From positions 1-21,425 of the forward strand of contig DAOUOU010000013.1 in NCBI GenBank assembly GCA_030626465.1: a DNA stretch of 21,425 nucleotides, given 5' to 3'. Shown in pieces: positions 16,411-21,425 of the stretch. The position numbers were made by a program, and so were the translations under genes. Numbering within the stretch: position 1 is the stretch's first letter; each line of letters starts with the position of its first letter. This DNA is from Bacteroidales bacterium (lineage in GTDB: Bacteria > Bacteroidota > Bacteroidia > Bacteroidales > UBA10428). The notes below the pieces were generated by a model that worked only from the letters and a program-made list of their open reading frames with translations, was not told where the DNA came from and ran no database searches.

Positions 16411-17220
16411 TTAGCTTTTAAAGCTCCTAAACTCAAAAGGATCAAAAACCCGGAAAGATGGTGCAAGGGCCAGCTCTCCTTTTCCCAAGAGTAGCTTTAA
16501 AGATTCAATTGTCATCATAACGCTCGAAAGCCATACCAGCGGGGCAAGGGTGGTTCCAACTCTTTCTTCCTTCATCTTCCTTACAGCCTGTTCCGGATAA
16601 TGTTTCATTATGCCCGAAAACGATCCTGCAATATCAAATATAGATTTCGATAATAATTCTGCTTGTTCTTCTTGCGATATTTCATCAGTTTCACGACCTA
16701 TGGTTGGGAAACCGTACACTTCCTCCAGAGAAGGTGTATCCCTGGTAAAAACACGAACATTTCCAAATGCCAGTGCCCATCCTTCAATTAAGGGAATTTC
16801 TTTCTTCCTGGCTGCTCTTGAAAGAATCAGAATGGGGATTATTGCATCTACTGCAAGAATAGTCAAATCTGCATCCTTCAAGAACTCATCAACATTCTGA
16901 GGAGTAAGAGAATTGAATTTTTTTACCCTGACTGACGGATTGATTTTACGGAAATATTCTTCTGTTACATCAGTTTTCCATCTACCATCTGTATCAGTAA
17001 AAGAGTATATCTGACGATTGGAGTTTGTTGGTTCAAAGCTGCCATGATCAAGCAATGCAAAATTTACAATACCCATGCGCACAAGCATTTCTGCAATCGG
17101 ACTTCCAATGCCCCCTAGCCCACAGACAGCCACTTTTGATCTCCCAAGCTTTTCCTGTTCAGCTTCATCCAAAAGCCAAAGGTTTCGCGAGGTGATCTGT
17201 TTATACATATCATTACTCAT
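16411..17220 (-). CDS. ThiF/MoeB/HesA-family adenylyltransferase without catalytic cysteine
   Basis: E1-like ATP-binding enzyme of 269 residues. The adenylation half is complete: VAVCGLGGIGSP (G34-x-G-G-x-G39), LLDHGSFEPTNSNRQ with D58, N66, N68, R69 and Q70, K82, and ILAVDAI with D125. These residues bind ATP-Mg and position the C-terminal carboxylate or substrate. The second half lacks the zinc CxxC pairs of ThiF/MoeB and any catalytic cysteine; C33, inside the nucleotide loop, is the only cysteine of the protein. It therefore probably activates a substrate by AMP transfer without a thioester. It resembles the TcdA-like tRNA t6A dehydratases in size, but they have a recognisable C-terminal part that I do not see. 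No ubiquitin-like partner or JAB protease gene is adjacent. The ATG start at 17220 is the only sensible one. Confidence 0.85.
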   Translation of the reverse strand: MSNDMYKQITSRNLWLLDEAEQEKLGRSKVAVCGLGGIGSPIAEMLVRMGIVNFALLDHGSFEPTNSNRQIYSFTDTDGRWKTDVTEEYFRKINPSVRVKKFNSLTPQNVDEFLKDADLTILAVDAIIPILILSRAARKKEIPLIEGWALAFGNVRVFTRDTPSLEEVYGFPTIGRETDEISQEEQAELLSKSIFDIAGSFSGIMKHYPEQAVRKMKEERVGTTLAPLVWLSSVMMTIESLKLLLGKGELALAPSFRVFDPFEFRSFKS

Positions 17221-17410
17221 AACCTAAGTGTTTAATGTATTCTAAGATAAAGATTTGTATTAAGATACGATCTGAAAATTAAAATCACAAGACAATTTTG
17301 TTCATAGCCATGTATGCATTACGATTATATGCCCGGTCTGAACAACTGCATCAAACAATAGTGACTATTGCATAATTCAATTACAGCAACATTTCGGCTG
17401 ATATTGTCTC

Positions 17411-17439
17411 GCGAAGCACTTCGAGGTCACTGCTTTCGC
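17411..17439. repeat. Inverted repeat GCGAAGCA / TGCTTTCGC
   Basis: GCGAAGCA (17411-17418) pairs with TGCTTTCGC (17431-17439) with one bulged base around a 12-nt loop. No T-tract follows on either strand, so a terminator is unlikely; it may be a fragment of an intergenic repeat. Confidence 0.4.
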
Positions 17440-17588
17440 AGGAACGTTTATCTTCATGAAGGTAGTGAATAATGCTAATTCTAATAGCAGATAGTGACAT
17501 TCATTGCTTGATTAGGAACGGTGAAGCCCTCGATAATGTTGAAACACGTTAGTGGTTTAACTGAGTCAATCCAGAATAGAAAAACTGG

Positions 17589-17620
17589 ATCCCTGGTCTG
17601 CGCTATGCTTCGCCAGGGAT
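17589..17620. repeat. REP-like palindrome ATCCCTGG / CCAGGGAT
   Basis: ATCCCTGG (17589-17596) and CCAGGGAT (17613-17620) pair perfectly over 8 bp around a 16-nt loop whose ends (GCG, CGC) can extend the pairing in another register. It is 82 bp beyond the radical SAM stop. The form resembles dispersed REP-type intergenic palindromes; copies elsewhere in the genome cannot be checked here. Confidence 0.5.
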
Positions 17621-17701
17621 GTCAACCCATGTATAAGATAGAGACATTCCGGGCAATGGAGAAGTTGTATTTTATTGTATGAATTAGAATGTACGTTTTA
17701 A

Positions 17702-18601
17702 TCATTTTTCTAAAGTAATTCCCTGATCAACAGCGTATGTATTAAGTTCATTGTAATCAGTTGAGCTTAATCGCAGGGTTAACTTCGGATCTTCGGCGGC
17801 TTTGTATGCCGGTCTGTACTGATCCATTAAATTCAGGTAAATACCTTTTGAGATGGACGCAGTGAACTCAATGATCTTTTTCGATTCTTCGAGATAACCC
17901 GGAAGAATAAGGTGCCTTACGATCAGACCCTGGTAAGCTACTCCTTGTTGATCTGTCTGCAGATCACCCACCTGTCTGTGCATTTCTGTAATTGCTTTCT
18001 TAGCAACTGCAGGATAGTCATTTACATTGCTCAGTCTTTTGCCCGTTTCGTTTTCATAGTATTTGAAGTCGGGCATGTATATGTTAATAATTCCTTCCAG
18101 TAGTTTCAGCGTAGCAACTGAATCATACCCTCCCGAGTTGTACACCAAAGGCAGATTTAGTCCTTTATCGATAGCTATCTCAAGAGCTCTGAGAATTGAA
18201 CAGACCTGGTGAGTGGGTGATACTAAATTGATGTTATGGCATCTCCTGTCCTGCATGTTTACCATTAAATCGGCAAGCGCTTCATAGCTTGTATCTTGTC
18301 CGGCATGTAGTTGAGAAATATCGTAATTCTGACAGTAGATACAATTCAGATTGCAGTTGGTAAAAAAGATAGTTCCGCTGCCATAATAACCTACCAGGGG
18401 AGGTTCTTCACCAAAATGGGGGCCTGCGGATGAAATAACAGGAGTAATGGGACTAAAACATTTCCCTACGGTTTGTGTTCTGTCAACACCGCAATTGCGG
18501 GGACAAAGAGAACACTTAGTGCATATTCTTTCAATCTCTTTGATCCGCTTCTTCAGTTCACCTGAGTCATGTAGCTGTAAATATTCAGGCTTTGTTCTCA
18601 T
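17702..18601 (-). CDS. PflX-like radical SAM protein (putative PFL-activating-enzyme homologue)
   Basis: Radical SAM iron-sulfur protein of 299 residues from the ATG at 18601. An upstream TTG at 18622 would add seven residues (MTLLREQ), but GGGAG just before the ATG and the family's usual start favour the ATG. The SAM-cluster motif is C83-NLN-C87-IY-C90 in FFTNCNLNCIYCQNYDIS. Before it lies a second cysteine cluster, C27-x2-C30-x2-C33-PRN-C37-G with C48, typical of the COG1313/PflX group and likely to hold an auxiliary cluster. Later family features include INLVSPTHQV, VYNSGGYDS, YMPDFKYY and LIVRHLILPGY. Despite the annotation habit, activation of a glycyl radical enzyme is not shown for this group, and no glycyl radical enzyme gene is nearby. 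It acts in the cytoplasm; the substrate is unknown. Confidence 0.88.
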   Translation of the reverse strand: MRTKPEYLQLHDSGELKKRIKEIERICTKCSLCPRNCGVDRTQTVGKCFSPITPVISSAGPHFGEEPPLVGYYGSGTIFFTNCNLNCIYCQNYDISQLHAGQDTSYEALADLMVNMQDRRCHNINLVSPTHQVCSILRALEIAIDKGLNLPLVYNSGGYDSVATLKLLEGIINIYMPDFKYYENETGKRLSNVNDYPAVAKKAITEMHRQVGDLQTDQQGVAYQGLIVRHLILPGYLEESKKIIEFTASISKGIYLNLMDQYRPAYKAAEDPKLTLRLSSTDYNELNTYAVDQGITLEK

Positions 18602-18705
18602 TTGCTCCCGTAGTAAGGTCAAAACTGCATTTTCTCACGTAATAATAATTCAAATAACCTGTCAATTGTAATCGGCAATACAATGATAGAAATTCTCGTT
18701 AATTA

Positions 18706-18829
18706 GTGTTTGCAAGAAAAACGCCAATTTCTGCGTTACGCTCGTAATGAAAAATGCTCATTTACTATAGTAAACTGTGCTTTTTCATTACTTCGCAAGC
18801 CTTGAACTTGACATTTTCTTATCAAACAC
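18706..18829. repeat. 124-bp symmetric imperfect palindrome
   Basis: Four arm pairs share one centre between 18767 and 18768: GTGTTTG (18706-18712)/CAAACAC (18823-18829), AAGAAAA (18714-18720)/TTTTCTT (18814-18820, off by one base), GTAATGAAAAA (18744-18754)/TTTTTCATTAC (18781-18791) and the perfect core TTTACTATAGTAAA (18761-18774). The segments between them also pair partly (GCCAATTTC against GTCAAGTTC). Transcribed, it would fold into one long hairpin. It does not look like a terminator because T-tracts lie within the arms; a dispersed palindromic or MITE-like element is most likely. Confidence 0.8.
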
Positions 18830-18870
18830 TTACTTTATAGACAGTCTCTAATTAAAATGCTTCTTTATAA

Positions 18871-18901
18871 TTGGTATGAATATAATAGCTTATTACTTTT
18901 G
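18871..18901 (+). promoter_or_regulatory. Bacteroidota-type promoter for the serine hydrolase
   Basis: TTG at 18871-18873 and a perfect TAnnTTTG box (TACTTTTG) at 18894-18901 with 20 nt between them. The predicted transcript would start about 40 nt before the ATG at 18948. Confidence 0.6.
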
Positions 18902-18947
18902 AGAGATAACGAACTATTGTAAAGAAATAATAAAAAAAAACAGGTAA

Positions 18948-20210
18948 ATGCAAAAAAAGAAAGTTGTTCCTTTTATCCTTTTATCACTTGGCCTGGCTAT
19001 ATTTTTCATTGTTAAGATAAAATCATTAAAGCATAATCCCGGATATCCTTTCACTGCAACAGAATCTGATACGATACCTTTGCCTGTACCTGTTCTTTCG
19101 TATTTAAAATATATTAAAGCGGAACTTGATAGTACAAATACTGTAGGAACCGCATTGACTATCATACATAACAACCGGATTATTGTTTCTGAAACATATG
19201 GCGTAAAAGAGGTTGGCACCAACGATTCGATAGATGAACATACTATATTCCGTCTTGCTTCGGTTTCAAAAGGTTTTGCAGGAGTATTAGCCGGTATATT
19301 GGAAAAAGACAGTGTATTAATTCTCGATGAAAAAGTTAAAGAAATTATACTTGATTTCAGACTCAAAGATTCGATTAACACGTATAACCTGACCATTCAA
19401 CACCTTCTCAGTCACACAACAGGACTAGTGCCCCATGCTTTTGATAACCTGATTGAGGATGGTGTTTCTTATCCTGACGTATTGCAAAAATTGCCGGAGG
19501 TAGATATCTCTGCAAAACCCGGAGAATTATACAGCTATCAGAATGTTATTTTTAGTCTGATTGATAGCATTGCACATATAAAAACAGGATTGCCCTATGA
19601 TATTCTTGTCAGAAAAAAAATCTTCAGACCCTTAAAAATGCGCGATGCATCTGCAAATCCTTATGTATTTACCCGGAAAAAGAGCAATATTGCTCATCCA
19701 CATGCTTACCGCGATTCCATGACCATAGCATTGCCTGTTAATACCGGCTATTACAATCTGAAGCCCGCAGCGGGTGTAAATGCAAGCATTTCTGATATGA
19801 GCAAATGGTTACTCGCTCTGCTTGGTAACAATCCGGAAGTTATGGATAGCATGGTATTACAAAAAATAACCACCCCTGTTGTTGAGTCTCCGTTGAAATG
19901 GAGATATATCAGATACTGGGATCCAATTGCATCGAAATATTACAGTCTGGGGTGGCGAATATATGATTATAAAGGACGTAGAATAGTTTATCACGGGGGA
20001 TACGTAAGAGGTTACAGAGCAGAAATAGCTTTTTGCCAGGAGGAGAAAGTAGGCATCGCTTTTCTTCAGAATTCACCCAATAGCCTGGCATCCAAAAGTA
20101 TTCCTGAGTTTTTCAATTTATGGTTTCACTCGCCTGATACGATGCATGCAGATACTTTGGTTCCGTATCAGATAAGCATGCCTTTTGATTTTATGGATTC
20201 GTTCCATTAA
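18948..20210 (+). CDS. Membrane-anchored class C beta-lactamase-family serine hydrolase
   Basis: Periplasmic serine hydrolase of the beta-lactamase/PBP4-like superfamily (PF00144), 420 residues. An N-terminal hydrophobic segment at ~7-23 after four Lys-rich residues, without a clear cleavage site, fits a signal anchor. The catalytic motifs are all present: S105-V-S-K108 (SxxK) in LASVSKGFAG, Y197-Q-N199 (YxN) in LYSYQNV, and H349-G-G (the HxG/KTG equivalent) in VYHGGYVRGY. IQHLLSHTTGL and PAAGVNASISDMSKWL are further family hallmarks. It may be a D-aminopeptidase, carboxypeptidase or esterase; beta-lactam hydrolysis should not be assumed. An AGGTAA site precedes the ATG, and a good promoter lies upstream. 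It is a single-gene unit ended by the strong terminator at 20270-20297. Confidence 0.92.
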   Translation: MQKKKVVPFILLSLGLAIFFIVKIKSLKHNPGYPFTATESDTIPLPVPVLSYLKYIKAELDSTNTVGTALTIIHNNRIIVSETYGVKEVGTNDSIDEHTIFRLASVSKGFAGVLAGILEKDSVLILDEKVKEIILDFRLKDSINTYNLTIQHLLSHTTGLVPHAFDNLIEDGVSYPDVLQKLPEVDISAKPGELYSYQNVIFSLIDSIAHIKTGLPYDILVRKKIFRPLKMRDASANPYVFTRKKSNIAHPHAYRDSMTIALPVNTGYYNLKPAAGVNASISDMSKWLLALLGNNPEVMDSMVLQKITTPVVESPLKWRYIRYWDPIASKYYSLGWRIYDYKGRRIVYHGGYVRGYRAEIAFCQEEKVGIAFLQNSPNSLASKSIPEFFNLWFHSPDTMHADTLVPYQISMPFDFMDSFH

Positions 20211-20269
20211 TCATTCCATACGGATCTTATATTCATCGGATTTGTATGATCTTACCATTGATCAAAAAA

Positions 20270-20297
20270 AAAGCCGCCATTTTTGGATGGCAGCTTT
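20270..20297. terminator. Bidirectional intrinsic terminator
   Basis: AAAGCCGCCAT (20270-20280) pairs with ATGGCAGCTTT (20287-20297) over 11 positions with one mismatch around a 6-nt loop (TTTTGG). An A-tract precedes it and a T-rich run follows, so it can terminate the serine hydrolase (+) and the beta-barrel gene (-). Confidence 0.85.
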
Positions 20298-20319
20298 CAT
20301 TTATTTTTTGTTTAATTTA

Positions 20320-20937
20320 TTATCTATTAAAGAAATACGTAAAGTTAGCCACTCCTGCTCTGTGTCTGGCTGTCCAATCTCCAATATTGCTTACATTAGC
20401 AAGTCCATGGTGAAAAGCTAGACCAAGTTTTATCTTGCCAAAATATACACCCGCACCAATAATAAATCCACCATCAATAGGTTTTATTTCATCCTCATCA
20501 GATGTGCCAATATCGATCTTATCTTCATCTTTATCCCCATCTTCTGGTTTGTAAATAGTTTTACCATTGACAGCATATCCAACATAACCACCTCCCTGCC
20601 CATAAAACTCTACATCACCAAGGGTGAATATATATTCATATGTAACATTCAAATCAATATAATTGAGCCGCATAACAGTAATATCTTGACCTTCATGTAT
20701 CCATGTCCCAATGGATTTGAAATTCACCGAAGTATTTATTGCCATTGTCTCATTCAAGGGAAATTCAACAACAGCTCCTGCAAAAAAGCCAGGCTTAATT
20801 TTTGTATCTAATTCAATAGGATCTGTCTTCATTTTCATATTTGAGATAATACCACCGGCTCTCAAACCAAAATGTTGTGCACTTACAGCAATGAAGGTGA
20901 AAGCACATAAAAGAATAATAGATAATGTTTTTTTCAT
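20320..20937 (-). CDS. Small outer-membrane beta-barrel (porin/PorT-like) protein
   Basis: The 205-residue product starts with a Sec signal peptide (MKKTLSIILLCAFTFIAVSA, cleavage before QHFGLRAG) and then shows alternating beta-strands typical of Bacteroidota outer-membrane beta-barrels (PF13568 type): FGLRAGGIISNM, FFAGAVVEFPLNE, INTSVNFKSIG, YIDLNVTYEYIF, FYGQGGGYVGYAV, GFIIGAGVYFGKIKLGLAFHHGL, ending in the aromatic strand AGVANFTYFFNR. Eight strands would fit. One predicted external loop (~131-152) is highly acidic (EDGDKDEDK, SDEDE), possibly a cation-binding loop. A clean ATG and a shared terminator with the serine hydrolase define the unit. Function is unknown; such barrels are structural or transport-related. 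Confidence 0.82.
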   Translation of the reverse strand: MKKTLSIILLCAFTFIAVSAQHFGLRAGGIISNMKMKTDPIELDTKIKPGFFAGAVVEFPLNETMAINTSVNFKSIGTWIHEGQDITVMRLNYIDLNVTYEYIFTLGDVEFYGQGGGYVGYAVNGKTIYKPEDGDKDEDKIDIGTSDEDEIKPIDGGFIIGAGVYFGKIKLGLAFHHGLANVSNIGDWTARHRAGVANFTYFFNR

Positions 20938-21026
20938 GTCTTATAGAATTTAGTTAGTACCTACTCTTGAGCTTTTCGGCATTCGCTTTTTATATTTTAG
21001 TTATTGCAATATAGCAATTCTTTTGA

Positions 21027-21425
21027 TCAATTTACTCTTAGTTTATATACAATTCCCCACTCAATCCAGTCTGCAATCCCTCCGTTACGGGTTTTCAGCG
21101 CAATATGAACATCCAGGTTGTCAGTAATCCCTATTCGCCCTCCTGCTCTCTGATACCAAGTGCCTCTCTGTTCAAAATCCTTATAAATATACCATCCCAG
21201 GTTGTATATAAAAGTAAATCGTTCTATAAGGTATTGAAATCCCACATGATACCCGGCAGATGTTTTTTGTGAAAATTTTACATCCTGTGGCAAAATATCA
21301 TCGTAAAGATACTCAACTGATCCATCATAGAACAAATCAAAACCGGTATTGAGCTTAATTTTTCTTGCTACCTGATAAGCATAATCAATTGCGATTGTAC
21401 TGGCTGCATATCGCGGACCTTTGGC
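21027..21425 (-). CDS. PagL/acyloxyacyl-hydrolase-like outer-membrane barrel (5' partial)
   Basis: The frame is open to the right edge, so the N-terminus lies outside; 132 residues are visible (beginning AKGPRYAASTIAIDYAY). They alternate as beta-strands: IAIDYAYQVARKIKLNTGFDLFYDGS, AGYHVGFQYLIERFTFIYNLGWYIY, RAGGRIGITDNLDVHIALK and the final strand IEWGIVYKLRV. The ending K-T-x-N-G-G-I-A-D-W-I-E-W-G is close to that of Bacteroidota acyloxyacyl hydrolase/PagL-family proteins, which are lipid A 3-O-deacylases in some Gram-negative bacteria. The residues corresponding to the catalytic His-x-Ser of Pseudomonas PagL appear as K-T-R here, so deacylase activity is doubtful, though Glu in IEWG is present. 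It is separated by 89 bp from the next - strand gene, possibly co-transcribed. Confidence 0.7.
   Translation of the reverse strand, partial: AKGPRYAASTIAIDYAYQVARKIKLNTGFDLFYDGSVEYLYDDILPQDVKFSQKTSAGYHVGFQYLIERFTFIYNLGWYIYKDFEQRGTWYQRAGGRIGITDNLDVHIALKTRNGGIADWIEWGIVYKLRVN

Larger units (their letters stand above)
17221..17701. other. 481-bp gene-free region with two hairpins
   Basis: No supported ORF on either strand. It contains the leader of the ThiF-like gene at the left, two GC-richer inverted repeats (17411-17439 and 17589-17620) and otherwise AT-rich DNA. It is the trailer of the radical SAM gene at the right end; no T-tracted terminator is obvious there. Confidence 0.6.
18602..18947. 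other. 346-bp divergent intergenic region with a large palindrome and a promoter
   Basis: Between the divergent radical SAM (-) and serine hydrolase (+) genes. It holds a 124-bp symmetric palindrome (18706-18829) and, to its right, the promoter of the serine hydrolase (18871-18901). No ORF of coding character is seen. Confidence 0.65.

Noticed and set aside
18620..18622. TTG start for the radical SAM protein
   Set aside because: The ATG seven codons later has GGGAG just upstream and gives the usual family N-terminus.

Overview
The window reads as chromosomal DNA of a Bacteroidota bacterium (a Bacteroidales/Marinilabiliales-like lineage is my guess; this is inference). The grounds are: two large secreted proteins with type IX secretion (T9SS) C-terminal sorting domains, several promoters of the Bacteroidota type (TTG, about 16-20 nt, TAnnTTTG), mostly weak ribosome binding sites, AT-rich coding DNA, and outer-membrane beta-barrel genes of Bacteroidota character. 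I found no tRNA, rRNA, CRISPR array, phage genes or intact transposase.

Left part (1-7.3 kb): the 3' part of a secreted fibronectin-III/LamG/T9SS protein, then an exopolysaccharide initiation and export trio on the + strand. The trio is a polyprenyl-phosphate sugar phosphotransferase, a Wza-like outer-membrane lipoprotein and a Wzc-like co-polymerase/tyrosine autokinase. Together they would start the lipid-linked repeat unit, control chain length and carry polymer across the envelope. Glycosyltransferases, flippase and polymerase are not in the window. A 515-bp gene-free leader with nested inverted repeats separates this trio from an unrecognised 169-residue protein.

Middle (8.3-11.1 kb): a terminator between convergent units, a 3'-truncated NAD(P)-binding reductase remnant, a calcineurin-like metallophosphoesterase, a pair resembling the Bacillus YtfI (DUF2953)/YtfJ (GerW) pair, a 77-bp hairpin element, and a small membrane methyltransferase of the ICMT/PEMT type.

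Right part (11.2-21.4 kb): a large secreted CotH-kinase/lamin-tail/T9SS protein (- strand), a 0.7-kb gene-free region with structured and repeated sequence, an SDR-family sugar epimerase-like gene (+), a ThiF/MoeB-like adenylyltransferase without catalytic cysteine (-), another gene-poor region with palindromes, a PflX-like radical SAM protein (-), a 124-bp symmetric palindrome, a membrane-anchored class C beta-lactamase-like serine hydrolase (+), a bidirectional terminator, a small outer-membrane beta-barrel protein (-) and the C-terminal part of a PagL/acyloxyacyl-hydrolase-like barrel that runs off the right edge (-).

Most genes are single-family housekeeping or envelope genes. I cannot point to a convincing new multi-gene system. 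The items most worth a second look are the 124-bp palindrome, the YtfI-YtfJ-like pair in a presumed non-sporulator, the 77-bp hairpin element, the leader of the unknown 169-residue gene, and the cysteine-poor ThiF protein.
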